Shown here: positions 1 through 9,885 of the stretch, piece after piece
Layout of the letters: each line of letters begins with the position of its first letter
Position numbering within the stretch: the first letter of the stretch is position 1
NCBI GenBank assembly: GCA_000442125.1
Contig: KE546971.1
Location: 498,583-562,582, forward strand
Reading direction: 5' to 3'
Origin: Opeltia flavorubescens
Taxonomy: Eukaryota > Ascomycota > Lecanoromycetes > Teloschistales > Teloschistaceae
Length of the DNA: 64,000 nucleotides
Notes under the pieces: model-generated
Seen by the model: only the letters and a program-made list of their open reading frames with translations
What the model was told of the DNA's origin: nothing
The model's database searches: none
Translations under genes and position numbers: made by a program

Positions 1-934
1 ATTCAAGTTCCAATACCCCCGGACGGTCAATTCGAAAAGCAGGGTACTCAAATGTGCTTCAGGGCGTGGTCGCTCATGTTGATGTGCACACGACTGAAGG
101 AGCAGATGCAAGCGGGATCTTTGTGGATCTTTTGACCCAGATGGGAGCCCGATGTGTCAAGCAATGGCACTGGAATCCGCAAGGTGGTTCGATAGATTCT
201 CCGACTCAGAGCTCATCGTTGGAGTTCGGGACTCCTGGCGGTAAGATTGGAATTACCCATGTAGTCTACAAGGACGGAGGGAAACGAACACTCGAAAAGG
301 TCCGTGAGGCAAAAGGAGCTGTATTGTGTGTGGGTGTCGGATGGGTTTTAGAGTACGTTGTTATTCAGCTCGTATAGGGGTGTGACTGACATGTTCTAGT
401 TGTGAACGTGAAGATAAATGGTTGGGTGAGAGCGACTACGCTGTTGATACATCCATTATTCCTCGCGGTGGCTCCCGTCGACGTAAATCCATGGAACCTC
501 GGGCACTTGCCAATTTTAACGGCAGTTTAGTACCTGCAGAAACACCTGCAAGAGAGGCGCCAGCTGATATGTCGCCGACCAAGGAGTTTCTGACCTTTGA
601 CACTCCAGTCTCTCGCCGCGAAACTTTTGAATTCCAGGTACAGGCTCCTGCAACTCCTATCGCGGAGGCTACGCCCCAAGGTGAATTAGGAAACGATTTC
701 AACTCGCCACTGTCGCCTACTACGCCATACTATTTGAGTAAAGGGGCGAAGTTGGTGCAGCAGACTTGTCCGCCGAAGAAGTCTCACGACTTATTTTTTC
801 CTGTCAGCGGCAAGATTGAAGATCAGCCCAATGAGGCGGTAAGACAGAGACTTCTCATGGCAAGGAGGAAAAGCCTGCAGTGGGCCAGCAAGATTCAAAG
901 TCCGTTAGGAAGGAACGTAAGCTATGGGAAGTGA
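1..934 (+). CDS. BRCT-domain protein, 3' part (5' end outside window)
   Basis: The reading frame is open from position 3, so the start lies upstream of the window. Exon 3-352 and exon 400-934 are joined across a 47-nt intron (353-399) that restores WVLDCEREDKW. The first part reads as a BRCT fold: the segment begins VLQGVVAHVDVHT, continues with a GARCVKQW strand and THVVYKDG, and ends in the conserved GVGWVLDC element with the BRCT Trp. After it lies a basic and proline/serine-rich tail with IIPRGGSRRRKS. BRCT domains bind phosphopeptides or partner BRCTs in DNA-damage and cell-cycle proteins, so a nuclear genome-maintenance role is likely. The tail resembles fungal microcephalin/Rad4-type proteins, but with the N-terminus missing I cannot say which family. 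Confidence 0.75.
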
Positions 935-1422
935 TATGAATGTTGCTTGATCCGGCATTGCAAAGCGAAGGAGGTGACCGGGATTAGTGATCACGGCTGT
1001 ATTGTAGCCATTTTAGTGCCGCTTCTTTCGACAAGACTGATTGATACTGGGCGTGGGTTCATTCATTGAGATTGGAGTCAAATAAGGGCTTTGGGAATCT
1101 GGGTGTTGTCAGACCAAATTGCAATGAATACATGATTTCCCTCTCTTGATGCTCGTTTGCTTGCTTGCTTCCATGCGAACTTCTCTATGCCTGCCGAATG
1201 TTGGTAGCCCCCTCCTGGAGACCGAGTAGCGCCACGGATCGTTGCTCTGAAAGACGCACAAACCCGGGCATGAGCGTCGCCTTAAGGAGTGTCATGAAGT
1301 GTCCGTTTCGCGGCAAAGCTTCATAAGGCCCCTACCCATCACTCACTTGAGTGTTTCCCAAGCTCCTCAACTCCAAGGAGGGCACCATTCTCTTTCCATC
1401 CTGATCAATGGACCAACCACAT
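935..1422. other. Intergenic, convergent 3' ends
   Basis: This is the space between the BRCT gene and the convergent HYPK-like gene. No open frame with coding character, repeat or RNA gene is visible; it presumably holds two 3' UTRs. Confidence 0.5.
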
Positions 1423-1881
1423 TCACGCCGCCCCCCTTACAAACGCCCTCATAGCCTTCACCGCATCCCCCTCATGCATCCTCAACAACTCCGTCGCCTT
1501 CCCCTTCCCTAATTCCAGCTCTTGCACCAGCAATCCAACATCCTCCGCACTAACCTTAATCTTACTCCTCCTCTCCCGCTCCTCCCTCTCCTTCCGCCTC
1601 CGCTCCAAAAACTCCTTTTCCTTTCCTGAAATCTCAACACCTTTCGTAGCTCCGCCGGCGCCTGTAGAGAGTTCCAAGCGGGCTATGGCGCTCGCGAGGG
1701 CTTCTTGGTCGATGTTCTTCGTTTTCGAGGTGGTGAGCGTTTCTTCGGTTGCGCGGGCGTCGAGGGAGGAGAGGGCCGCGGCGGCTTTGCGGTCTTCGGC
1801 TGAGGCGGGGGGTGCAGCCGGGGCGGGGGGAGGGGAGGTGGGGTCGGTGCCTTCTTGGATGGGGGGTTGGGGTTCGGCCAT
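1423..1881 (-). CDS. HYPK: HYPK-like NatA cofactor with C-terminal UBA-like domain
   Basis: A 152-residue, intron-free protein. The first in-frame ATG giving MAEPQPP was chosen; the longer frame upstream has a different, basic character. The N-terminus is proline/alanine-rich and acidic. The middle carries the LDARATEETL/LASAIARLEL segment, then a charged helix rich in ERRRKEREERERR. The C-terminus, KIKVSAEDVGLLVQELELG followed by KATELLRMHEGDAVKAMRAF, is a UBA/NAC-alpha-like fold typical of Huntingtin-interacting protein K. In fungi this small protein binds the NatA N-terminal acetyltransferase at the ribosome. The coding strand is C-rich in its 5' half and G-rich in its 3' half. Confidence 0.8.
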   Translation of the reverse strand: MAEPQPPIQEGTDPTSPPPAPAAPPASAEDRKAAAALSSLDARATEETLTTSKTKNIDQEALASAIARLELSTGAGGATKGVEISGKEKEFLERRRKEREERERRSKIKVSAEDVGLLVQELELGKGKATELLRMHEGDAVKAMRAFVRGAA

Positions 1882-2384
1882 GCTGGAGAGGTTTGGCTTG
1901 TTGAGAGGATGGAAAATGGTCGTGCGGAGCTTGTTGCGAGGTGAAGTGGGACGGAAAGTTCCGCGACTTGTTTGCATATTCCATCAAGTCGAAAGCGGCT
2001 TCCTTCCTACCAACCAAATTCATTCTTGAAGAAATAAAAGTGCCGACTAATATATTGCATTGTGCTCCTTAGTCGTAGCGAAATTTGAATCTCGATCTGA
2101 TGCTACATGTCACGGGACCTAGCTATTCTATTTCTCGATTCAATTACTCGTAGCAGCTGGTGTTGCCACTGGGATTTCATTGACGACACCCCTTCTTCTA
2201 ATTGATTATTAGCTCATCAATTTCATACATTCTCATTTTAGTCCTACTTTCCACCATGTAACTGAATAATTCCTTTGTATTTTGACGTAATGTCTTAGTA
2301 ATCCATACTATTTTCGACGAAAGATTTGTTAGGAATCCTCTTTTCCTTTGTCATTGGATCTAAGGACTTGGATTCGCCCTCGCG
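1882..2384. promoter_or_regulatory. Shared intergenic region between divergent genes
   Basis: About 500 bp of AT-rich sequence between the divergent HYPK-like and DAHP synthase genes; it must hold both promoters. No specific operator was recognised. Confidence 0.4.
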
Positions 2385-3863
2385 ATGGACACTGAAGGAA
2401 ATTTGGCTCTGAGCCAAGCTGGAATAATAGCTGCTCAAGCGAGGACCACCACCAATGGAACCCAGACGGACGGAGAAAGCGCGTCATGGACACCCTCATC
2501 CTGGACAACGAAGCCCATCAAACAGGATGTAGTCTACGATGATCGTGCAGCAATAAAAAAAGCCCTTGCCAAATTGGAAAGATCTCCACCAATTGTTACA
2601 CCGACTGAAATTTGCAAATTAAAGAAAAGTCTAAGGGATGTTGCATTAGGTAAAGCCTTTCTTCTTCAAGGAGGAGATTGTGCCGAATTATTCGATTACT
2701 GTGAACCAAATATGATAGAGTCAAAGATCAAATTGCTACTGCAGATGAGTCTTGTGCTCATATACGGCGCACGTAAGCCTGTGGTACGTATTGCCAGGAT
2801 GGCCGGGCAATTCGCAAAGCCGAGATCAAGTCCTACCGAACAGCACAATGGAAAAACAATACCCGCATTCCGAGGAGACAATATCAACGGCTACGATCCT
2901 GATGATAGAATACCTGATCCTTCTCGACTCGTCTCCGCATACTTCCACTCAGCAACCACCCTCAATTATATCCGTGCGAGCCTTGTATCCGGCATTGCAG
3001 ACTTGCACTCACCCCTAGACTGGGAGCTTGGCCATGTAAAAGACATAACCATCAAAGCCAAATACGAACGCATTGTCAACAGCATCACCGAAAGCCTCCG
3101 TTTCATGAAAACCATTGGCGCCGACAGCGCAGCCTCGAGCTTAGAGACAGTAGACCTATACACCAGCCACGAGGGTCTCCTCCTCGAATACGAGCAATCC
3201 CTGACCCGAAACCTGAAAATACCCTCCTCTCCAGCCCGAGACAACGCATCATCATCATCCGAACAACCGCCACCAAAACAATGGTACAACACCTCCGCCC
3301 ACTTCCTCTGGATCGGTGACCGCACCCGGCAGCTCGATGGGGCCCATGTCGAATACTTCCGCGGCATCGCCAACCCCATCGGGATAAAAGTTGGCCCCAC
3401 CCTCTCCCCTACCGACCTGGTCTCCCTCCTCCAAATCCTCAACCCCGATCACGAAATCGGCAAAATCACTCTCATCACCCGATACGGCGCCCAAAACATC
3501 GCTTCCCACCTCCCCGCCCACATACGCGCCGTCCAGCAAACGGACCACAAAGTAATTTGGCAATGCGACCCCATGCACGGCAACACCTGCACCACCGCCA
3601 CAGGGATCAAGACTAGACATTTCTCAGCCATATTAAGTGAACTGAGCCAGGCGTTGAGAATCCATCGGGATGAGGGCAGCTGGCTGGGGGGCATGCATTT
3701 GGAGTTGACAGGGGAGCCGGTGACGGAGTGTTTGGGTGGGAGCGAGGGGTTGGGGGAGGGGGATCTGGGCGGCAATTATCAGAGTTTCTGCGATCCGAGG
3801 TTGAATGAGAAGCAGGCTCTTGAGCTGGCGTTTTTGGTCGCGGGGTTTTATAGGGATGGGTGA
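2385..3863 (+). CDS. Class II (plant/microbial type) DAHP synthase
   Basis: An uninterrupted 492-residue frame starting at ATG 2385. It encodes 3-deoxy-D-arabino-heptulosonate-7-phosphate synthase, which condenses phosphoenolpyruvate and erythrose-4-phosphate in the first step of the shikimate pathway. Class II hallmarks are seen in order: the LLQGGDCAE motif with the metal-ligand Cys, RIARMAGQFAKPRS, the PAFRGDNING loop, the WIGDRTRQLDGAHVEYFRG segment, the NPIGIKVGP motif, WQCDPMHGNT with a metal-ligand His, and LELTGEPVTECLGG near the end. Length fits the family. Fungi normally also have class I enzymes of the ARO3/ARO4 type, so this may be a second, differently regulated entry into aromatic metabolism. 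The last ~75 codons turn abruptly G-rich. Confidence 0.93.
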   Translation: MDTEGNLALSQAGIIAAQARTTTNGTQTDGESASWTPSSWTTKPIKQDVVYDDRAAIKKALAKLERSPPIVTPTEICKLKKSLRDVALGKAFLLQGGDCAELFDYCEPNMIESKIKLLLQMSLVLIYGARKPVVRIARMAGQFAKPRSSPTEQHNGKTIPAFRGDNINGYDPDDRIPDPSRLVSAYFHSATTLNYIRASLVSGIADLHSPLDWELGHVKDITIKAKYERIVNSITESLRFMKTIGADSAASSLETVDLYTSHEGLLLEYEQSLTRNLKIPSSPARDNASSSSEQPPPKQWYNTSAHFLWIGDRTRQLDGAHVEYFRGIANPIGIKVGPTLSPTDLVSLLQILNPDHEIGKITLITRYGAQNIASHLPAHIRAVQQTDHKVIWQCDPMHGNTCTTATGIKTRHFSAILSELSQALRIHRDEGSWLGGMHLELTGEPVTECLGGSEGLGEGDLGGNYQSFCDPRLNEKQALELAFLVAGFYRDG

Positions 3864-4705
3864 GACAGTGGAATAGAGAAGTTGGGGAAAGCGGTTCAGT
3901 GGAAAATGGTGAATGGGTGGGAATGGGATAGGGTATTGGAAGGAATGGATTGTGAGGCAAGAGGTTGGACATTTGGATTCTCCCCGTAGAGTGGAGGGAC
4001 TCATATTGGGTTGAAAATCATGCATTCATGGCGTCAACGAGGTGTGAGATCGCATCGGGCCACCGCACACAGGTGGACTTAACTGTCGACTTTTCCGCAG
4101 CTACAAGGAAAAAATCAAGCCCGAAATTATTTACCAATGAGACAAAGTGTATTGATCTTACGCGAATGCAGAGATCAAACCCATTTATTATCGACATTAA
4201 AGTTGACCTACCATTTTAATAAAAGCTTACATCGTACGAGATAGCCCCGCTACGTGGATGAAGAAATAGCGGGTCAGCATATCGATGTATTTACTACGCG
4301 AATTCGCAATACCGAAATCCAGAAAGCCGAACGTGAAGGGTCTATCGACGTGATCTGGTACTATCATGATGAACAGAAAAGTAGATCTTCATACACCTCT
4401 GAGAGAAACTGGAAACTCGCACCGGCGATACTTCAAGTGTCCGTCAGTATTTGGGGAAAGGGGTAGACGGGGCTCCTCTTGATTCTTCTATTATAATGAG
4501 CATAGGAATCGAATCACACATATCAGTGAACAGCCACTGCTTCACGCTTGAACTTAAGACTGCAGTGGATAGAACATGAAGATAAAGAGATTCGTGACAT
4601 TCAGATGATCGCTATAAAACCTATGCGCCGCTGTGGTACCGAGTACTGCCTCATAGATATATGACCTTAACCCAAACATCTCCGTGATAAAACCCCCAGA
4701 CCCCT
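3864..4705. other. Intergenic, convergent 3' ends
   Basis: 842 bp between the DAHP synthase and con-13-like 3' ends. It contains short open frames (for example around 4254-4466), but they lack an ATG or recognisable protein character. Nothing else is seen. Confidence 0.4.
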
Positions 4706-5752
4706 TTACATATTCCCAGGAGCATACCCCCCAGTCCGGAACTTCACCGGCGCAACAACCTCAATCCCCTCCCCAAGACTCGTATCCGGCTTCTCCCCTC
4801 TCCTAACCTTCTTCTTCCCAAAATGCCCCGCACAACTATCCCCAGTATGGAACTCCTTCCTCTCAATAATCTGTATGCCCTCCCCGAGACTCGTATCCGG
4901 CTTCTCGCCCCTCGCTCTAACACCTCTCCTAAGCCTCTTGCCCGATGTATCCACCTCCACAGTCTCACTGTTCTCCAGTCGCCGCCAGCAAGTCCCGCCA
5001 GGAACGAGGAGATTCCCCGACTCCCTCTGCCAGGTCTGCACGGTGGCGTATTGGTGGAAGACATCACCGGCTCTGGGCTCGATGCCTCCATACTCGCCTG
5101 GAACTTGTACATTATAAGCAGCAAGCACCGTATTCTGCGCCACATTCTCGACTTGGTTGGACGCGGAGTACGGGTCGGGCACATTCGGATCTTGGTTGTA
5201 ATTGTCGATCCAGTTCTGGTTATTTGAGAGTTGACCGCGCTCGTAAGCGCCTTGGAAGTCCAAGCTATGGGCCGTTTCGTGAAGGTAGACGGTGAAGCCA
5301 TCGCTTCCGATTTTGAACATTGCCAGGTTGCCGTCGGCGTTGAAGGCGTGGGGGCCGTCTGATGGGAGGGTGAGGACGTGGCGGACGAATTGCCTTGCTC
5401 CTACCGGGACGCGGCCGAGAAGATTGACCATGTCGTCGATGGATGTGCCGCCGTCGTTGTGCAGGCAGACGACCCAGGCGGTGTTGCAGTCATCGTAGTT
5501 CACGTTGTAGGTTGTGATGTCAGAAGGATTGAAGCCTGCTTCGGTGGTGAGATCTTTGCAGTCTTTAGGTATCCAACCGGGATTCCAGACGTCGTAATGG
5601 TTGCCTGTGATGGGATAGTTTTTAAGCAGGCCATCTTGGAGGTAGTCGAGGTTGTCAACGATTGGGGGTTTGTCAAGTTTAGTCCACTCGTCAGCGGAGG
5701 TGAGGGTGGAGAGGAGTGTAAAGCCAAGGCTAAGAACGGTCTTTGTGTACAT
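4706..5752 (-). CDS. con-13: Con-13-like secreted protein with HExxH and duplicated basic-flanked C-terminal repeats
   Basis: A 348-residue, single-exon secreted protein. Residues 1-20 form a signal peptide with cleavage near STLTSA. The body matches the fungal conidiation-specific Con-13 family: WTKLDKPPIVDNLDYLQDGL, NVNYDDCNTAWVVCLHN, a GARQFVRHVL segment and YLHETAHSLD, which holds an HExxH metallopeptidase-like motif. After about residue 270 the family core ends. Two copies of a roughly 29-residue unit follow (RGEKPDTSLGEGI ... F.TG), each preceded by Arg/Lys clusters (GKRLRRG, KKKVRRG) that look like Kex2 processing sites. The family name rests on remembered similarity; enzymatic activity is unproven. 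The coding strand is C-rich 5' and G-rich 3'. Confidence 0.72.
   Translation of the reverse strand: MYTKTVLSLGFTLLSTLTSADEWTKLDKPPIVDNLDYLQDGLLKNYPITGNHYDVWNPGWIPKDCKDLTTEAGFNPSDITTYNVNYDDCNTAWVVCLHNDGGTSIDDMVNLLGRVPVGARQFVRHVLTLPSDGPHAFNADGNLAMFKIGSDGFTVYLHETAHSLDFQGAYERGQLSNNQNWIDNYNQDPNVPDPYSASNQVENVAQNTVLAAYNVQVPGEYGGIEPRAGDVFHQYATVQTWQRESGNLLVPGGTCWRRLENSETVEVDTSGKRLRRGVRARGEKPDTSLGEGIQIIERKEFHTGDSCAGHFGKKKVRRGEKPDTSLGEGIEVVAPVKFRTGGYAPGNM
4709..4936 (-). repeat. Two in-frame copies of a ~29-codon repeat in the con-13-like gene
   Basis: The nucleotide stretch coding GEKPDTSLGEGI is duplicated almost exactly, about 100 bp apart (near 4780 and 4888 on the plus strand), and each copy sits downstream of codons for dibasic residues. 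The copies diverge after that shared start (QIIERKEF versus EVVAPVKF). Confidence 0.8.
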
Positions 5753-7202
5753 GATGAAATCTTGAGAGATTGGTATATTTTTGGGTATATAGCTCGTATC
5801 AGGCTCCCAAAGAAAAAGAGTAGTAAACGGAAAATTGCCAGACAGTGATTGTGAGAGCCTATATCACTTGCAAAAAGAACGTTGCAAGTAAAGCGAATTC
5901 CTGAATGAACGAATAGATGCAGATGAGTAGAGAACGGAAATGAGGACAAACCTACAGCCTAATATAAAGAAAGGAGATGGAGGTGTATGGGTTCGAATCC
6001 TTCGTCCCCATACACCTCAGTATAGCACGGATAAGGCCTCCAGCCTACTATGAGAGCTTCAAGGATGTTGTCGAGGGGCTGAGAATGGGAAATGATAGGC
6101 CTAGTGACACTGAGATTTCATCGAATCGGTGGACTGCCGCCCGCGTGAAGGAGGCGCGGTCTGCTCATATTAGCAATATGGAGAAAGGCTGCTCCAGTCC
6201 TTAAAGAACGTGGATTATTTTAGCCAGGACATGGATGTTGTGTCAATGTTCTGGTTCGCTGGCTGCTCATAGCCTCGTCAAGACCGTCCATTTTAGAAAC
6301 TTCAGCAATGGGAGTCAAGCCTTTGAGGAATTGATGAATTCAACGAGCGAGCAGCCATCACGCCTGACCACGACTGAGCCGCCATGGGATGGAGTGTAAG
6401 CGAAGTTTCTCTTTCTTGGATGGCGGCAACTCCCCGCACCAGGGATAGCTAGGAGATGGTTCAACTCGCCTAATGCTCGATGTATGAAGCAAGATTTGAC
6501 GTGAAAGCAGTGACAATTGGATAATAGTGCCCGGCGGGAAGACGTCGAGGGCTGAGGCTATGCTAACGTTGGTGGTCCGAAATTAAGCTCTCGGAGACCA
6601 CCCTGAGGACTTGAGGCTCAGCGAGCAGATCCACTCCAATCAGCAGGATCGAAGATTGACTGGGGTTTAACTCGTGGTGTAGGTCAAGTTTGCGGCTGAG
6701 GAAGCCAAGCAGGCTTGTGCTCAACGGTCGCAGCCTTGGCATACCACGAAGTTCTGCATACGAAGATGTCAGCTTAAGGATTTCAAAGAGATCATAGCCA
6801 GACGTTGACTGATTCCTGTGATCCTTTCACCTACTTTTAGACGGAGGTTGACTTCAGGAAGTGCATGCTCTAAGGCTGCAGCGCTTGCCAAGCCTTTTAG
6901 CTGTTTTATCCCGCGTTTTCTGAAACAACCTAATCGCTGTCATGGTGAAGGAAAAGGGGGCCGGCGGTCATCCACTACCCAGATCACTCCGAGCAGGACT
7001 TTCATTCTGCAGGATGCATAAATCATAGAGGCACAGCATTCGAATCCTTTCGGATATACTTCAAATACGTACCCGGGTTTCCATTGGATCCTTCTACCAG
7101 TATACATATTGATAGACATGATCGTTGCTGGATCTGGTTCGTCTGGAAAACAGCGCAGCACCTTAATAATAGCAGACACGCTCGACCCACAGTAGCACCC
7201 AA
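5753..7202. other. Long intergenic region upstream of con-13-like gene
   Basis: About 1.45 kb with no convincing gene. The con-13-like promoter should lie at its left end. A perfect 12-bp hairpin is present at 5980-6018. The right end is the 3' flank of the permease gene; a 99-residue frame overlapping the permease 3' end (6940-7239, minus) has no coding signature. Confidence 0.45.
5980..6018. repeat. Perfect 12-bp inverted repeat (hairpin)
   Basis: GAGGTGTATGGG at 5980-5991 is exactly complementary to CCCATACACCTC at 6007-6018, with a 15-nt loop that includes GTTCGAATCC-like sequence resembling a tRNA T-loop/B-box. No A-box or cloverleaf is present around it. Confidence 0.7.
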
Positions 7203-9078
7203 TTAGAAAAGCCATGCAACAAAATGCCTGTAAAACCATCCTCCCGATTTGCGGTCACTTTGTGTTGCCGCCTTGTTTGCCAAGAACTCTTCTTCCTCCC
7301 GGTCGATGGCCTCCTTGCCAGTGACCAGATCAGCCTCGAGCGGTGTCCAGCCTTTGCTGTGAGAGATTAATTTGTAGCCGAAGATCATTATCAGATAAAG
7401 CGGTATCCCAAGGTAGCCCGTGATGAAGCTGATATGATCGAACTTCTCTCCACCGTCTCGACCTTTGACATGGATAAAAACGTCAAAGTTCTTGAACAGC
7501 GAAATAACAATACAGAACACCAACGCAAAATACGTTCCGTATAATCCGAATGGAGCCGTGTAAGCTAACGAGTGCTTCTCGACCCCCTGAGCACGACGAG
7601 CCTTCACGAAATAGATATGCGTCACAAGGATACTTATCCAAGTGAGGAGGCCAAAGATGGTCACCAGGTTGACGAAATAGCCAAAAACTTTTTTCGAGTC
7701 GTCCGCGACATTGAGAAATGCAATGCAGGCGATCGTAGCGCTTAGTGCTAGTGCATAAATAGGCACTCCACGCCGATCGGTTCTTGCGAAGATTCGGTGC
7801 GAATTGCCCTCTTTTGCGAGTCCGTACAGTGTCCGAGTCGCGATATAGAGATCCGAATTGGCCGCAGAGAAGACGAAGACGAGAATGCATGCGTTGAGAA
7901 ACCCAGGTAAGCCGGAGATGCCGCTTTCAATCATGGCTACAACAAAAGGTGAGGCTGAAGCTCCTGTCGTTTGTTTCGTCGCAAATGACAGAGCTTTGGA
8001 GTTGTAAGGCACCAGCATGCCGATCCTGCTGTAGTCAGTCTACGCTCTACATATAAGCTAGTCCAACTCACAATAGGACTGATAGCACATAAAAGACGAC
8101 GATTCGCCAAAAGGTCAATTTGATGGCACGCGGGATGACACGTCGGGGGTTCTGTGCTTCTCCCACAGTCACACCAACAAGTTCGGTCCTGAGGATGGTC
8201 AGCATGGCCATTTGGACTAGTCAAGAACACTGACCCTAGATATGCGAACGTCGCCGTGACAAAGGTACTCCAAAGCCCTAGGAAGCGTCCCTTGTCACCG
8301 GTGCCATAGAGAGGTTTCATAGCACCAGGATCCTTCCAGTAACGGAATCCCTTTCGGTCATGGTCTGGTCCACCACCTAATACCAGCACTAGTGAGAGGA
8401 TCAAGAGGCCTACAATAGTAAGAATTTTGACAGATGACAGCCAGAACTCGATTTCGCCAAAATAGCGAATGCCAAGGTAGTTGATCAATACAATTGCGAC
8501 AAGGAAAATGGCGATGAAGACCCCAGGATTAACCGTTTCTCGGGGCACCCAATACTGTATTACAAGGGCGGCAGCAGTCAACTGATTAGGAGTTACAATG
8601 ATGTCTACGAGACGAGGTCAGCGAGTCCTTCAGATCAGATTGGCAGACTCGGATGCTCACATTTGAACCAGTACGTATATCCGAGGGAGAAACCTAAGGC
8701 TGGGTCGCAAAATCTCGTAGCATACCCAGTGAAACCAGACTGGATGGGAAGGTAGGCCGCCATCTCGCCCAGGGCGCACATAACCATATACACGATAAAG
8801 CCGACAATGGAGTATGAGATGAGAATCGACAAAGGTCCAGCTTTCGCAAGGGCACTTCCGGTTCCAATAATCAAACCAGTGCCAATAGCACCTCCAATCG
8901 CTATCATAGTGATTTGTCGAGATTTAAGGCCCCGATGAAGCTGCGTGTCGGCATCTTCATGAGGGTCGAGGACTTGACCTTCGCCAAAATGGGTCTTCTC
9001 ATTACTCGATGGAGATGATGGAGATGATGGAGAGGCATCCACAGAGAGGTCTGCGTGCTTGCGCTGAATAAGGCCCAT
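7203..9078 (-). CDS. YAT-type amino acid permease (APC superfamily)
   Basis: Four exons: 9078-8661, 8604-8235, 8188-8072 and 8025-7203, with introns of 56, 46 and 46 nt, giving 575 residues. Splicing restores YWFKYIIVTPNQLTAAALV, FAYLGTELVGVTVGEAQNP and VLSVLLIGMLVPYN, all characteristic of the yeast amino acid transporter family. A cytosolic N-terminus with a Ser/Pro tract is followed by HRGLKSRQITMIAIGGAIG and GTGSALAKAGP, the TM1 substrate-binding signature. About twelve hydrophobic helices follow. It should be a plasma-membrane proton-coupled amino acid importer; the substrate cannot be read from sequence. A TATA-like element lies about 62 bp upstream of the start codon. Confidence 0.92.
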
Positions 9079-9885
9079 CGTGAGAAATGGTGGGAGCAGG
9101 AAGAGGATCTTGGACGTTATTCCCGGATTTGATACAGTCTTTTATATACACTCGTCGGAACAACCTTGGGCTTAAGGGGCTTCACTATCGAAGATAGTGT
9201 TTTTCTTGTGGGAAAAGTCGACCTACCGAATCGCAGACTGATACATCAATATGCGATGGATCCACGTATGAGGATATTTCAGGTTGTTGTCCTTGTTATC
9301 TCGTGATAAGTCGATCTCCGGCGTGGGACGTCATGCGGAATGTAAGCTTCTTGGTATGCTTGGCTTATCGAGGGGGTTTGCGCGCCAACAGACACAGAAG
9401 CGGAAGAAGAATTCGGGAATTTCTCGTGGGATGGCTCCACTTGGAACGCCTCCTATGCAAAGGAATTGTTTGATGTTGTTCTCACTGATTGCTGAAATGA
9501 TAGAGGGGTTGAAGGCCAAAGTCGAGGTTTTGATGAGGCCAGGACCAGGGTTGAACGACTGTGTGCCCGTTTTGAACGTGATCACAAGCTTGTCACCATG
9601 TGGAAACCTTACCGTGAGCAAGTAATACGGAGTTCGAAATGTCACAGTGACAGCCACAAAGATAAGATCGGAAGATTTGGAAATGAATCAACGCGTCTTT
9701 TATATCTAAGCGACTTTATTGCCGCCTGTGGATTTCGACTGCGTTATCATCCGAGCTGCTCAAAATAGCTCTCGACTGGATTCATCTGTCGTCAATAGAT
9801 ACGGGAAACGGCGATGTTGTACACAGAGTTTGGATAGCGAGGTTCCAGAAACATTCCCAGGATCTGGGATTGGACGCCGATGCAG
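9079..9885. other. Intergenic region upstream of permease
   Basis: 807 bp. It holds the permease promoter and the 3' flank of the AlkB gene. Two opposing ~110-codon open frames overlap (9284-9625 plus, 9331-9657 minus). Neither has family-like motifs and I do not call either a gene. Confidence 0.4.
9140..9149 (-). promoter_or_regulatory. TATA-like element of the permease promoter
   Basis: On the minus strand the sequence reads GTATATAAA about 62-70 bp before the permease ATG, a plausible core-promoter position. Confidence 0.35.

Noticed and set aside
4254-4466. 70-residue plus-strand frame downstream of DAHP synthase
   Set aside because: No ATG start, no recognisable motif, no intron support.
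5960-6030. Possible tRNA gene around GTTCGAATCC
   Set aside because: No A-box, no acceptor stem and no anticodon arm; only the hairpin is real.
6940-7239. 99-residue minus-strand frame overlapping the permease 3' end
   Set aside because: Overlaps the permease stop in another frame and has random composition; probably 3' UTR.
9284-9657. Overlapping ~110-codon open frames on both strands
   Set aside because: No family motif, overlapping on opposite strands, and located in a promoter region; insufficient support.
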